From Candidatus Azophilus lithoversatilis (GTDB lineage Bacteria; Pseudomonadota; Gammaproteobacteria; Pseudomonadales; Azotimanducaceae): DNA of 64,000 nt. The notes under the pieces are model-generated. The model saw only the letters and a list, made by a program, of their open reading frames with translations, was not told the DNA's origin and did not search any database. The stretch covers positions 62,001 through 126,000 of the forward strand of contig JAQAJJ010000001.1 in NCBI GenBank assembly GCA_028278675.1. The letters run 5' to 3'. Positions 29,412-38,869 of this stretch are shown here, in pieces. Position 1 is the stretch's first letter; every line of letters starts with the position of its first letter. The position numbers and the translations under genes were made by a program.

Positions 29412-30146
29412 ATGGCGGGGCACAGCAAGTGGGCCAACATCAAGCACCGCAAGGCCGCTCAGGACGCCAAGCGGGGCAAGCTGTGGACCAAGATTCTGCG
29501 CGAGGCGACTGTCGCCGCCCGTTTGGGGGGCGGCGTTCTGGAGGACAATCCGCGCCTTCGCACCGCTGTGGACAAAGCGCTCGGTGCCAACGTGCCCAAG
29601 GATACGATCCAAAAGGCCATCAACCGGGGCACGGGCGGCGGCGAGGGCGCGGACCTCGACGAACTGACCTACGAAGGCTACGCCGCTGGCGGCGTGGCAC
29701 TGTTGATCGAGGCCCTGACCGACAACCGCAATCGCACGGTGGCGGAAGTGCGCTACGCTTTCGGCAAGCATGGCGGCAGCCTCGGCGCCGATGGCTCGGT
29801 GGCTTACCTGTTCAAGCGCCAAGGCGTGATCACCTTCGCGCCCGGCGCCGATGAGGAGCAGGTCTTGGATGTGGCGCTCGAGGCGGGGGCCGAGGATTTG
29901 GAGACCGATGAGGATGGCGCCTTGGCGGTGATCACCCCTTGGGAGGCCTTGGGCACGGTCGCCGACGCCCTTGAGGCCGCCTCCTTGGCGCCGGACCACA
30001 AGGAGGTGGCGATGGTGCCTTCAACCCTGCAGGATTGTGACGAAGCCCAGGCGGAGACCCTGCTGCAGTTGATCGACGCGCTTGAGGAATTGGACGACGT
30101 GCAGAGCGTTTACAGCAACGCCCGTCTGCCGGACGGCGCTCTATAA
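29412..30146 (+). CDS. YebC/PmpR-family protein
   Basis: A 244-aa protein with the family start [23 protein letters not shown] and the acidic middle typical of YebC/TACO1. Members have been described as transcriptional regulators and as factors aiding translation of proline stretches. The aspS-yebC-ruvC order is conserved in Pseudomonas-like genomes. Confidence 0.94.
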   Translation: MAGHSKWANIKHRKAAQDAKRGKLWTKILREATVAARLGGGVLEDNPRLRTAVDKALGANVPKDTIQKAINRGTGGGEGADLDELTYEGYAAGGVALLIEALTDNRNRTVAEVRYAFGKHGGSLGADGSVAYLFKRQGVITFAPGADEEQVLDVALEAGAEDLETDEDGALAVITPWEALGTVADALEAASLAPDHKEVAMVPSTLQDCDEAQAETLLQLIDALEELDDVQSVYSNARLPDGAL

Positions 30147-30216
30147 TCATCGTTCCTGAATCATCGGCTTGGTCCGGTGGTCAACATGAAGATACGAACA
30201 ACATGGGCGCATTAGC

Positions 30217-30738
30217 TTGGGTGCGATAAGGGTGCTCGGCATTGATCCCGGCAGCCGCTCAACCGGCTACGGCTTGGTTGAGGCGGCTCAGGGCCGGATC
30301 GGCTACATCGCCTCCGGCTGCATTCGCCCCGCCGCCGGGGCCATGGCGCAGCGCCTTGGCGAGATTCACGCCGGCGTCAGTGAGTTGATCGCTGCCCACG
30401 GTGCCGACCGATTGGCGATCGAGGAAGTTTTCATGTCTCGCAATCCGCAGGCGGCGTTGAAGCTCGGCCAAGCCCGAGGGGTGGCCATGGCCGCTGCCGT
30501 GGCCGCTGGCCTGGAGGTTTTCGAATACGCCCCGCGCACGATCAAGAAGGCGGTGGTGGGCACCGGCGGGGCGACCAAGGCGCAGGTGCAGCACATGGTG
30601 CGCATCCTGCTCAATTTGCGCGGCGGGCGGTTGGCTGCGGATGCGGCGGATGCCCTTGCGATTGCCATTTGTCACGTCAATACTTCGGGATGCAAGCCAA
30701 CGGCACACTCTGTCAGTCGAACGGACACAGCCAAGTGA
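30217..30738 (+). CDS. ruvC: Holliday junction resolvase RuvC
   Basis: Cleaves Holliday junctions with RuvAB. At 173 aa it has an RNase H-like fold with catalytic acids in VLGIDPGSRSTGYGLVE, LAIEEVFMSRNPQAALKLGQARG and the late DAADALAIAICH. The start is TTG 30217; GTG 30232 is possible but shortens the first strand. The stop overlaps the ruvA start (GTGA). Confidence 0.96.
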   Translation: MGAIRVLGIDPGSRSTGYGLVEAAQGRIGYIASGCIRPAAGAMAQRLGEIHAGVSELIAAHGADRLAIEEVFMSRNPQAALKLGQARGVAMAAAVAAGLEVFEYAPRTIKKAVVGTGGATKAQVQHMVRILLNLRGGRLAADAADALAIAICHVNTSGCKPTAHSVSRTDTAK

Positions 30739-31334
30739 TCGGACGCATTGAGGGCCGCTTTGTTGAAGCCGTCGCACAGTTGACGCTGATCGACATTGGC
30801 GGCGTGGCATACGAAGTCGAGCTGTCCGCCGGGGCCCGATCGGCCTTGCCGCCGCCCGGCGGCGATGTCTCGCTCTACACGCACTTCCTCGTGCGCGAGG
30901 ATGCGCAGCAACTCTACGGTTTCGCCTCCCGTTCGGAACGGGAGCTGTTTCGGGCGGTGCTGCGCATCTCTGGGGTCGGGCCGAAACTGGCCCTTTCCCT
31001 GATATCCGCCTTCGATGTGGATGAACTGGCCCATGCGGCTGCCGACGGTGATCCGGGTCGCTTGACCCGAGTGCCTGGCATCGGTCGCAAGACGGCTCAG
31101 CGGGTGCTGCTTGAATTGAAGGACCGGCTTGCCGACTTTGCCATCACGCCCGCTGCCTCGCGATCGGGCGCCGATGCCTCCGCCGTCGCCGAAGCGGAGC
31201 GTGCGCTCATCGCCTTGGGCTATCGTCCTCAGGATGCCGCGCAAATGATTCGCGGGGTTGGTGATGAGGATATGGCCGCGGAAGCGATCGTTCGGGAAGC
31301 GCTGCGGGCCATTGCCGGCCGGTCGGCCTCATGA
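30735..31334 (+). CDS. ruvA: Holliday junction branch-migration subunit RuvA
   Basis: Tetramer that binds the junction and loads RuvB. At 199 aa from GTG 30735 it has the OB-fold start [13 protein letters not shown], two helix-hairpin-helix motifs ([35 protein letters not shown]) and a C-terminal UBA-like domain ([19 protein letters not shown]). The track's 22-residue extension overlaps ruvC and is rejected. The stop overlaps the ruvB start (ATGA). Confidence 0.97.
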   Translation: MIGRIEGRFVEAVAQLTLIDIGGVAYEVELSAGARSALPPPGGDVSLYTHFLVREDAQQLYGFASRSERELFRAVLRISGVGPKLALSLISAFDVDELAHAAADGDPGRLTRVPGIGRKTAQRVLLELKDRLADFAITPAASRSGADASAVAEAERALIALGYRPQDAAQMIRGVGDEDMAAEAIVREALRAIAGRSAS

Positions 31335-32413
31335 GTGTGGTTCCCGATCGGCTGGTGAATCCCGCCACCGAAGGGGTTGGGGAAGGGCGTCTCGACCGCA
31401 GCCTGCGTCCGGTCACCTTGGACGAATACGTTGGCCAGAGCGCAGTGCGGGAGCAGATGGCCATCTTCATCGAAGCAGCTCGGCGGCGTGGCGAACCGCT
31501 CGACCACACCTTGATATTCGGTCCGCCCGGGCTCGGCAAGACCACCATGGCCCACATCGTTGCCCATGAGATGGGCGTGGCGGTCAAGTCAACGTCCGGC
31601 CCAGTGATGGAGCGGGCCGGGGATCTGGCAGCGCTGCTCACCAATCTGGAGGAGGGCGACGTGCTCTTCGTGGACGAAATTCACCGACTCTCGCCAGTGG
31701 TGGAGGAAATCCTGTATCCGGCCATGGAGGATTTTCAGATTGACATCCTGATTGGCGAAGGCCCGGCGGCGCGTTCCTTGAAACTCGACCTGCCGCGCTT
31801 CACGCTGGTTGGCGCCACCACCCGCGCCGGGCTTTTGACTTCGCCATTGCGCGACCGTTTCGGCATCGTGCAACGATTGTCATTCTACAGCGTCGAGGAA
31901 CTTTGCGAGATCGTGCAGCGATCCGCCCGCAAACTGAACCTCGCTGCCGAAGAGCCCGGTGCCTTGGAAGTGGCGCGCCGATCCCGGGGCACACCGCGCA
32001 TTGCCAATCGGCTGTTGCGGCGGGTGCGGGACTTCGCCGAGGTGAAGTCGGACGGCGTGGTTACCCGAGCGACCGCCGACGACGCCCTGAACCTGCTCAG
32101 CGTGGACCGCGAGGGATTTGACGCCATGGACCGCCGGCTGCTCGACACCATCATCCAGAAGTTTTCGGGCGGGCCAGTGGGCCTTGACAATTTGGCCGCC
32201 GCGGTGGGGGAGGAGAGCGATACAATTGAGGATGTCATCGAACCTTACCTGATTCAGCAGGGCTATGTAATGCGCACGCCGCGGGGCCGAGTGGCGACCG
32301 CCAACGCCTACCTGCACTTTGGCTTGGCGGCGCCGGATGACTCCAGCGCCGCGGCAGCGCGCCAAGCCGCCCTCGACTTGGCTTCCCTGCCTTCGGAGGA
32401 AGTGGACGAATGA
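31331..32413 (+). CDS. ruvB: Holliday junction ATPase RuvB
   Basis: AAA+ helicase motor of branch migration. At 360 aa it has Walker [18 protein letters not shown], Walker [13 protein letters not shown], sensor 1 [20 protein letters not shown], and a C-terminal winged helix ([18 protein letters not shown]). It ends the ruvCAB operon. ybgC, usually between ruvB and tolQ, is absent. Confidence 0.98.
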   Translation: MSVVPDRLVNPATEGVGEGRLDRSLRPVTLDEYVGQSAVREQMAIFIEAARRRGEPLDHTLIFGPPGLGKTTMAHIVAHEMGVAVKSTSGPVMERAGDLAALLTNLEEGDVLFVDEIHRLSPVVEEILYPAMEDFQIDILIGEGPAARSLKLDLPRFTLVGATTRAGLLTSPLRDRFGIVQRLSFYSVEELCEIVQRSARKLNLAAEEPGALEVARRSRGTPRIANRLLRRVRDFAEVKSDGVVTRATADDALNLLSVDREGFDAMDRRLLDTIIQKFSGGPVGLDNLAAAVGEESDTIEDVIEPYLIQQGYVMRTPRGRVATANAYLHFGLAAPDDSSAAAARQAALDLASLPSEEVDE

Positions 32414-32451
32414 GTCAAGTTTTCGGATCGTGCGCCGGCGCGCGCCGTCTC

Positions 32452-32488
32452 CAAGTTGCGAAGCAACTTGATCGTGTGCTTGCACACG
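32452..32488. repeat. Paired hairpins between ruvB and tolQ
   Basis: CAAGTTGC-GAA-GCAACTTG (32452-32470), then CGTGTG-CTTG-CACACG (32473-32488). The layout is the same as the pair at 26889. No U-run. It occupies the site where ybgC would normally lie. Confidence 0.65.
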
Positions 32489-32512
32489 CCGCCTAACCAG
32501 CCGGAACCTGAC

Positions 32513-33190
32513 ATGGCCGAGCAAATTTCGATATTCGAGTTGGTGGCCAATGCCAGTCTGCTGGTGCAGATCGTCATGGCTCTTCTGGCGCTGGCCTCGA
32601 TCATCTCCTGGATGATGATCTTTCAGCGCTGGTTCTTTCTGCGCCGGGTGGCCAATGAGGTCGCTCAGTTCGAAGACCACTTCTGGTCCGGGGTGGACCT
32701 GCGCGAACTCTACGCGGAACTTGATGGCCGCGACGACCTGACTGGCATCGAGACCGTCTTCGTGGCTGGCTTTCAGGAGTTTGTGCGTCTCTCGGATCAG
32801 GCTGGGGCGGAAGTGGACTCCATCATGCAGGGCGTGCAGCGCGGCATGAGGGTGGCGCTGAATCGTGAGGAGGAGCGTCTTGCCACCCATTTGGCCTTCT
32901 TGGCCACGGTGGGTTCCACGAGTCCCTACGTCGGTCTGTTCGGAACGGTCTGGGGCATCATGAATTCGTTCCGCAGCCTCGCCAACATGAGCCAAGCGAC
33001 GCTCGCTTCGGTGGCGCCGGGCATTTCGGAGGCCTTGGTGGCCACCGCAATGGGGCTGTTCGCTGCCATCCCCGCGGTGATCGGCTACAATCGCTTCTCG
33101 GCCCAGGTTGAAGAGCTTATGAAGCGCAACGAAGCCTTCAGCGATGAGGTGACCAGCATCCTGCATCGCGCGGCCCAAGCGAGAGTCTAG
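32513..33190 (+). CDS. tolQ: Tol-Pal system protein TolQ
   Basis: Proton-channel subunit of the TolQRA inner-membrane motor that keeps the outer membrane attached during constriction. At 225 aa it has three membrane segments (LLVQIVMALLALASIISWMMIF; VGLFGTVWGIMNSFRSL; ALVATAMGLFAAIPAVIGYN) with a cytoplasmic loop after the first. ATG 32513 (MAEQISIFELV) is the family-like start; the longer ORF reads through the hairpins. It shares one base with tolR. Confidence 0.95.
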   Translation: MAEQISIFELVANASLLVQIVMALLALASIISWMMIFQRWFFLRRVANEVAQFEDHFWSGVDLRELYAELDGRDDLTGIETVFVAGFQEFVRLSDQAGAEVDSIMQGVQRGMRVALNREEERLATHLAFLATVGSTSPYVGLFGTVWGIMNSFRSLANMSQATLASVAPGISEALVATAMGLFAAIPAVIGYNRFSAQVEELMKRNEAFSDEVTSILHRAAQARV

Positions 33191-33621
33191 TGCGCCGCAA
33201 GCCGATGTCGGAAATCAACGTCGTGCCCTACATCGACGTGATGCTTGTGCTGCTGGTGATCTTCATGGCCACCGCGCCTCTGCTGACCCAAGGCGTGCTC
33301 GTCGATTTGCCCGAAGCGCCCTCCGAACCGATCACTGACACCGAGGATGATCCGCTGGTGGTTTCCATTCGCGCGGATGGTGCCATTTTCGTGAATCTCG
33401 GCATCCAGGACGCCGATGATGAGGGCACTCGAGTGACCATCTACTCCTTGGGGGATCAAGCCGGCAAAATTCTCCGCGCCCGGCCTGAAGTGCCGGTTTA
33501 CGTCAAGGCGGACCACCGTTTGGACTATGGCAAGGTGGTTGGCGTCATGACTGTGCTGCAGAAGTCCGGGGCTGAATCTGTCGGTCTCATCACCGACCCG
33601 CCTTCGCAGATCGAAAGCTGA
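33190..33621 (+). CDS. tolR: Tol-Pal system protein TolR
   Basis: ExbD/TolR family proton-motor subunit. At 143 aa it has a short cytoplasmic start (MRRKPMSEINVVPYIDVMLVLLVIFM) with the essential Asp in the membrane helix, then a periplasmic domain. GTG 33190 overlaps the tolQ TAG by one base. Confidence 0.95.
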   Translation: MRRKPMSEINVVPYIDVMLVLLVIFMATAPLLTQGVLVDLPEAPSEPITDTEDDPLVVSIRADGAIFVNLGIQDADDEGTRVTIYSLGDQAGKILRARPEVPVYVKADHRLDYGKVVGVMTVLQKSGAESVGLITDPPSQIES

Positions 33622-34328
33622 TGGCTGATACGGTTCGTTCCTACAGCGGCCCCCTCGTTCTCGCGCTGCTGCTGCATCTGGCGGCGTTCGCCGCGCTGCA
33701 CGGCGGCTGGTTCCCGCAAGCTCAGCCCGAAAGTCGCGCCATCAAGCCGAACCTCGTTCAGTCGCAGCTGATCGTGATGCAACCCAAGGCGCCACCCAAA
33801 CCCAAGGTGCCACCCAAGTCCGAGCCGCGGGTGCCGGCGGCGGTGCCGAAACCTGCGGCCGAGGTGCCCAAGGTGGCCGAGCCGGAGCCGCGGGCAGAGC
33901 CGGAGCCGCGCCCTGACCGGGAGGCGGAGCAGGCGCTGGAGGATCAGCGGCGCCGTTTAGCGGAACTAACCCAGGACTCGTTCGTTCAAGCGCTGGCCGA
34001 GGAAGCGTCTGAACTTGCCACCGATCAGGATCTGAGCGTTGCCCAGAGTTTCCGCTTCGGCATTTACCAGCGCGTGGTCGCCAATTGGTCGCGTCCGCCG
34101 AGTGCCCGCAACGGCATGCAGGCGCGCCTGCTGGTCGAACTGATTCCCACTGGAGCGGTTGTTGGGGTCACTGTGGTCGAGTCGAGCGGCAACAGCGCTT
34201 TCGACCGTTCGGCGGAAGCCGCTGTGCGCAAGGCTCGCGCCTTTGAAGTGCCTCGGCAACCAGACCTGTTCGAGCGCCACTTCCGGCGCTTTTCCCTGTT
34301 GTTCAAACCGGAGGACTTGTTGAGGTGA
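33621..34328 (+). CDS. tolA: Tol-Pal system protein TolA
   Basis: Links the inner-membrane motor to Pal/TolB. At 235 aa it is short for TolA: one N-terminal membrane helix ([19 protein letters not shown]), a Pro/Lys/Glu-rich linker ([20 protein letters not shown]...), a short charged helix, then a TonB/TolA C-terminal domain ([40 protein letters not shown]). It starts on the tolR stop and ends at the tolB start. Confidence 0.92.
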   Translation: MADTVRSYSGPLVLALLLHLAAFAALHGGWFPQAQPESRAIKPNLVQSQLIVMQPKAPPKPKVPPKSEPRVPAAVPKPAAEVPKVAEPEPRAEPEPRPDREAEQALEDQRRRLAELTQDSFVQALAEEASELATDQDLSVAQSFRFGIYQRVVANWSRPPSARNGMQARLLVELIPTGAVVGVTVVESSGNSAFDRSAEAAVRKARAFEVPRQPDLFERHFRRFSLLFKPEDLLR

Positions 34329-35797
34329 TGGCTAACGAGGCAATGTCTCAGGCCGACAAGTTGGCGCACCGCCCCAAGGGTGGCGCAATCGAGTTGCTGC
34401 GCAACTTGGCGGTCACCGGGCGCACACGTCGATTCACTCGACAGCCCTTTCCCACGATCAGGAAAACTAGGCTTCACCGCGCCGCCCCGACTGCGGTTGG
34501 GATGGCCTTCATTGTGGTTGCGGCCTTCTGCCAAGGTGCGGAGAGCCTTGACAGCATCATCATCGATGCGGGATACGACCAACAGACCAAAATTGCGGTA
34601 GTGCCCTTTCGGATCGGGCCGGAGTTCGGCGATCGTGAACCCATTTCGGACATCATTGGCTTCGACTTGGCTCGCAGCGGCCAGTTTGCGCCCACCGAAA
34701 GAGGCAACATGCTGTCATTTCCGGCCGAGCGCGCCGAAGTCTTCTTTCGCGACTGGCGCGTTCTCGGCGTGGAGTACCTAGTCATCGGACGGGTGACGAC
34801 GGAGTTCAACGGCGACGTCTCGGTGAGCTACGAACTCTACGACGTGACCAATGAACGGGCCATGGCTGAAGAGCGCTTGACGGCCCCGGCCGCCAAGTGG
34901 CGCGACCTTGGACACACCATTGCCGATGCGATCTTCGAAGCGGTCACCGGTGTGCGCGGTGCCTTCTCCACCCGCATTCTCTATGTATTGGCCCAGAACC
35001 CTGGCACCGAGTACGCTCGCTACCGGCTTGAAGTGGCGGATTCCGATGGCGCCCGGGCGCGCACCCTGCTGTCCTCGGATGAACCCATCATGTCGCCGAG
35101 TTGGTCCCCGGATGCGGAGCGGGCGGCCTACGTCACCTTCGAAACCGGACGCCCGGTCATTGCACTGCACGACGTTGCCACTGGGGAGCGGGAGCTGTTG
35201 CCGCATTTTCCGGGCATCAACGGTTCCCCGGTCTTCTCCCCCGACGGGCGGAGCTTGGCGGTGGTTCTGTCCCGCGACGGCAATCCGGAAATCTACCTGA
35301 TGAATCTGGCGGACTACCGCCTGCGGCAGATCACTCGCCATCATGGCATCGATACCGAGCCGTCATGGACGCCGGATGGACGCAGCCTCATCTTCACCTC
35401 GGACCGCGGGGGCCGGCCGCAGATCTACCAGGTGGAACTGGCCACCAACTTCGTCGAGCGGCTGACCTTCGAAGGCCGTTACAACGCCCGGGCCCGCCTG
35501 CTGCCCGATGGCGTCCATTTGGTGTTCGTGCATCGCCGCGATGGGGTTGATCACATCGCTTGGCAGGATTTGGAGCGCAACGATCTGCGGGTTCTCACCG
35601 AAACCGCCCTTGATGAGTCTCCCTCGCTGGCCCCAAACGGCACCATGCTGATCTACGCCACCCAAGATCAGGGCCGGGGCATTCTGGCAGTGGTGTCCAT
35701 TGACGGGCGGGTGAGATACCGCCTGCCCTCGTCGAGCGGCGATGTGCGGGAACCGGCTTGGTCGCCATTCATCGACGGTCTGAAGTCGGCCTTTTAG
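34328..35797 (+). CDS. tolB: Tol-Pal system periplasmic protein TolB
   Basis: Periplasmic beta-propeller that exchanges between Pal and TolA. The mature part begins [22 protein letters not shown], followed by the TolB N-domain and about six WD40-like repeats ([50 protein letters not shown]). From ATG 34328, some 60 residues precede the hydrophobic core [19 protein letters not shown], an unusually long n-region. ATG 34502 would leave only a very short signal peptide. The extension crosses a hairpin at 34390-34408. Confidence 0.92.
   Translation: MANEAMSQADKLAHRPKGGAIELLRNLAVTGRTRRFTRQPFPTIRKTRLHRAAPTAVGMAFIVVAAFCQGAESLDSIIIDAGYDQQTKIAVVPFRIGPEFGDREPISDIIGFDLARSGQFAPTERGNMLSFPAERAEVFFRDWRVLGVEYLVIGRVTTEFNGDVSVSYELYDVTNERAMAEERLTAPAAKWRDLGHTIADAIFEAVTGVRGAFSTRILYVLAQNPGTEYARYRLEVADSDGARARTLLSSDEPIMSPSWSPDAERAAYVTFETGRPVIALHDVATGERELLPHFPGINGSPVFSPDGRSLAVVLSRDGNPEIYLMNLADYRLRQITRHHGIDTEPSWTPDGRSLIFTSDRGGRPQIYQVELATNFVERLTFEGRYNARARLLPDGVHLVFVHRRDGVDHIAWQDLERNDLRVLTETALDESPSLAPNGTMLIYATQDQGRGILAVVSIDGRVRYRLPSSSGDVREPAWSPFIDGLKSAF
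34390..34408. repeat. Hairpin CGAGTTGC-TGC-GCAACTTG at the tolB 5' end
   Basis: Stem with one G-T pair and 3-nt loop; the third member of the AGTTGC-nnn-GCAACT group. It lies within the unusual N-terminal extension of tolB. Confidence 0.5.
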
Positions 35798-35867
35798 CGC
35801 GGGCGATGGCGCATCGCCCTGGAGTTGGAGGAATACCCCGCAGTCGGTCCGGGATTCCGTTTAGCGA

Positions 35868-35909
35868 GACAGGTTGGCCTGTCAAGAAAGTTTTCCTATC
35901 GGTTAGAAT
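35868..35909 (+). promoter_or_regulatory. Hairpin and candidate -10 upstream of pal
   Basis: GACAGG-TTGG-CCTGTC (35868-35883) followed by AAGAAAGTTTTCC may terminate or attenuate the tolB transcript. TAGAAT (35904-35909) is a -10 candidate for pal. In several bacteria pal has its own promoter within the tol cluster. Confidence 0.35.
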
Positions 35910-36009
35910 GGCTGGCTGTGATAGCCTTGCCAAGCATGTCTGCGGAATGATGATTGGACGATGTTGGGCATGATGGTAACTGATGCAGGCTTCAGAAGGA
36001 GAAGGAACT

Positions 36010-36534
36010 ATGCTTAAGCGGCAAATCGGTCTTTTAACTCTCGTGGCGGCGGCAGCGCTTCTCGTTGGATGCCAGACGCCTGAACCCACTCCGGAACCCA
36101 GTCCTCCCACTGATGATACGCGGCCCATTTCCACGCCGCCACCCACGCCGGAACCGCCGACGTTCAACGACAACATGGAACCCTACTATCCCGGCTCCAC
36201 CAAGCTGCTGCCGCGGGTGTTCTATTTCGAATTGGACAAGGCGGTGATCGATCAAGCCGATCTCGCGGCCTTGGAGACCCACGCGCAAGTGCTCATGGAC
36301 AATCCGCGACGCCGGGTGGTTATCGAGGGCCACTGTGACGAACGGGGCACGCGGGAATACAACTTGGCCTTGGGCGAACGGCGTTCGGATGCGGTGTCGA
36401 GGTTTCTCAAGGCCGCTGGCGTTCTCACATCGCGCATTGAGACGGTTAGCTACGGTGAAGAGCAGCCGGAAGATCCGGGCCACACCGAAGCGGCTTGGTC
36501 GCGCAATCGCCGCGCCGTGATGATCTATCGTTAA
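36010..36534 (+). CDS. pal: Peptidoglycan-associated lipoprotein Pal
   Basis: Outer-membrane lipoprotein that binds peptidoglycan and TolB. At 174 aa it has signal peptide MLKRQIGLLTLVAAAALLVGC with lipobox LVGC, a Pro/Thr-rich linker, then an OmpA-like domain (VFYFELDKAVID; IEGHCDERGTREYNLALGERRS; SRNRRAVMIYR). ATG 36010 has a strong AGGAGAAGGA upstream. Confidence 0.97.
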   Translation: MLKRQIGLLTLVAAAALLVGCQTPEPTPEPSPPTDDTRPISTPPPTPEPPTFNDNMEPYYPGSTKLLPRVFYFELDKAVIDQADLAALETHAQVLMDNPRRRVVIEGHCDERGTREYNLALGERRSDAVSRFLKAAGVLTSRIETVSYGEEQPEDPGHTEAAWSRNRRAVMIYR

Positions 36535-36645
36535 TTTGCGGGATGTTGTGCCTACGGCAACGGTGTGTGCGCGGAGGCGAGCGAGCCGTGGCATGACTCG
36601 GCGCACGTTGATGCAAACGGGATTAAGCCGTTGAAGTTAAGAGAT

Positions 36646-37518
36646 ATGCCATATTTGGAGCGGCAGCTTGGGTTGTTTTTTCTGGCGTTCGTCATGGTGA
36701 GTGCGCTGGCCCTCGAACAGGAGGGCATTGCCGCTGTTCCGGTGGAGGAGTCGGCACCGGAGAAGTCGGCGGAGCGGTCCCCGCAGCCGCTATCGAGTCC
36801 CGTCACCGGGCGTGACGTTGAGGTCTTTGCCGGCGCACATCCGGCCGCTAGGCCTGAGCTGGCCCAAAACGGCCGCGTTGCGCAAGGCGCCGGCGTTGCG
36901 CCGCTGTTTCACCAACTCCAAGTCCTGCAAGGCGAGCTTCAAACCCTGCGCGGGATGGTCGAGGAGCTTAGGTTTCAGATGGAACGCCTTGCTCGTGACC
37001 AACAGAACCAGTACGTTGATCTGGACCAGCGCCTGTTGGCGTTGCGCAGCGGCCATCCTCAGCCCGGTGTGGACGATGGGAGAGCGGACGCCCTGTCGCC
37101 AGGCCGCTTGGCACCGGCCGCCAACGGGCCGGACGGAGGTGGTGAGACCGAACGGGCGGCCTACGCGGCTGCCTTCAATCTAATGAAGGACCGGGCGTTT
37201 GACGAGTCCGCGGCTGCCTTCAAGCAAATGATCGAAACCTATCCGAACGGGGAGTTCACGCCAAATGGCTACTATTGGCTTGGCGAGCTGCATCTGGCCC
37301 AGGGGCACGCGGAGGAGGCCCGCCAGAATTTCGCCCAAGTGGTGAACCTTTACGCGAGCCATGCCAAGGTTCCGGATGCGCTGTACAAGCTCGGTGTGGT
37401 GTATCACCGGCTGGGAGACGATCAGCGGGCGCTTGAGTACCTGGACCTTGTGCAGTCGGAAAGCCCCGACAGTTCTGCCGCCGGATTGGCGCGCGAGTAT
37501 GCGGCGGAGCTGCGCTGA
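36646..37518 (+). CDS. cpoB: Cell division coordinator CpoB (YbgF)
   Basis: Periplasmic TPR protein that coordinates PBP1B and Tol function. At 290 aa it has an N-terminal signal/hydrophobic segment (LGLFFLAFVMVSALALEQ), a coiled coil (LFHQLQVLQGELQTLRGMVEELRFQMERLARDQQ) for trimerisation, a linker, then TPRs (AAYAAAFNLMKDRAFDESAAAFKQMIETYPNGEF...). ATG 36646 is chosen for the signal peptide. Standard position after pal. Confidence 0.9.
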   Translation: MPYLERQLGLFFLAFVMVSALALEQEGIAAVPVEESAPEKSAERSPQPLSSPVTGRDVEVFAGAHPAARPELAQNGRVAQGAGVAPLFHQLQVLQGELQTLRGMVEELRFQMERLARDQQNQYVDLDQRLLALRSGHPQPGVDDGRADALSPGRLAPAANGPDGGGETERAAYAAAFNLMKDRAFDESAAAFKQMIETYPNGEFTPNGYYWLGELHLAQGHAEEARQNFAQVVNLYASHAKVPDALYKLGVVYHRLGDDQRALEYLDLVQSESPDSSAAGLAREYAAELR

Positions 37519-37547
37519 CTGGCGGTGAGCTGCCTCGATTACCCATC

Positions 37548-38189
37548 ATGCGGTTGCGCATTGCCGAAATCTTCCTGTCGCTGCAGGGCGAAACCACCAC
37601 CGTTGGCCTGCCCACCGTCTTCGTTCGCCTGACTGGCTGCCCGCTGCGTTGCGGCTACTGCGACACGACCTACGCCTTTGCCGGCGGTGAAATGCGCACG
37701 GTCGAGAGCATCCTGACCGAAGTGAAAACCCATTCCATCTCCCATGTGACCGTGACCGGCGGCGAGCCGCTGGCGCAGCCCGAGGTTCACGGCCTGCTCA
37801 GTGCGCTGTGCGATGCAGGCTTCAAGGTGTCACTGGAAACCAGCGGGGCGCTGGACGTCGCTCCGGTCGACCAGCGCGTCAGCAAGATCGTTGATGTCAA
37901 GACCCCGGGCTCCGGAGAGGTGGGCCGCAACCTGTGGCGCAACCTGGAGCGCTGCGGCCCCGGGGATCAAATCAAGTTCGTGATTTGCGATCGCGCCGAC
38001 TACAATTGGGCGAAGCTGAAGTGCGATGAATTCAAGCTCGTGGAACGCGTTGGTGCGGTGCTGTTTTCGCCGAGCCATGATGATTTGCCCGCTCGCAGCC
38101 TTGCCGATTGGATTGTCGCCGACCGTTATCCCGTGCGTCTGCAGATTCAATTGCACAAGGTTCTGTGGGGCAACGAGCCGGGACGTTGA
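37548..38189 (+). CDS. queE: 7-carboxy-7-deazaguanine synthase QueE
   Basis: Radical-SAM enzyme of queuosine precursor synthesis, forming the 7-deazapurine ring from CPH4. At 213 aa it has [24 protein letters not shown], then the CxxxCxxC [4Fe-4S] motif CPLRCGYC and the SAM-binding TGGEPLAQ. The stop overlaps the queC start (TTGA). Confidence 0.96.
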   Translation: MRLRIAEIFLSLQGETTTVGLPTVFVRLTGCPLRCGYCDTTYAFAGGEMRTVESILTEVKTHSISHVTVTGGEPLAQPEVHGLLSALCDAGFKVSLETSGALDVAPVDQRVSKIVDVKTPGSGEVGRNLWRNLERCGPGDQIKFVICDRADYNWAKLKCDEFKLVERVGAVLFSPSHDDLPARSLADWIVADRYPVRLQIQLHKVLWGNEPGR

Positions 38190-38869
38190 AAGCGGTCGTT
38201 CTGCTGTCGGGGGGCTTGGACTCTGCCACCGCCTTGGCCATTGCAAGCGCCCAAGGCTTTGCCTGCCATGCGCTGTCCTGCCGTTACGGGCAGCGTCATC
38301 GGGTGGAATTGGAAGCCGCGGCCGCGGTAGCCCGTTCGCTCGGCGCAGTCGAACACCGGGAGGTGGCTGTTGACTTGGCCGGCTTTGGCGGTTCGGCGCT
38401 AACCGATGCCGACATCGACGTGCCCGGGGTGCCGACCTCGGGCATTCCGGTGACCTATGTGCCCGCCCGCAACACGGTCCTGTTGGCTTTGGCTTTGGCA
38501 TGGGCCGAAACGCTTGGAGCGGAGCATGTGTTCGTTGGGGTCAACGCGGTGGACTATTCGGGCTACCCGGATTGCCGCCCTGAGTTCATAGCCGCCTTCG
38601 AAACCATGGCGAACTTGGCCACCAAGGCCGCAGTGGAGGGCCGGCGCTTGAGCATTCACGCGCCGCTGATCGATCTCGGCAAGGACGAGATCATCCGCCG
38701 TGGAGTCAGCCTAGGGGTGGACTACGCATTGACCGTCTCGTGTTATCAACCCACCGATCAAGCCGAGGCTTGCGGTCGATGCGACAGTTGCCGCTTGCGC
38801 CGCACTGGATTTGAGGCTGCCGGCGTCCCGGACCCCACCCGCTACGTTGTGGGCTTCGCCGACCCTTAG
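38186..38869 (+). CDS. queC: 7-cyano-7-deazaguanine synthase QueC
   Basis: ATP-dependent conversion of CDG to preQ0 for queuosine. At 227 aa from TTG 38186 ([17 protein letters not shown]) it has the PP-loop SGGLDS and C-terminal zinc ligands CYQP...CGRCDSC. The track's 26-residue extension overlaps queE and is rejected. The 3' end overlaps the convergent secreted-protein gene by 4 nt. Confidence 0.96.
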   Translation: MKAVVLLSGGLDSATALAIASAQGFACHALSCRYGQRHRVELEAAAAVARSLGAVEHREVAVDLAGFGGSALTDADIDVPGVPTSGIPVTYVPARNTVLLALALAWAETLGAEHVFVGVNAVDYSGYPDCRPEFIAAFETMANLATKAAVEGRRLSIHAPLIDLGKDEIIRRGVSLGVDYALTVSCYQPTDQAEACGRCDSCRLRRTGFEAAGVPDPTRYVVGFADP

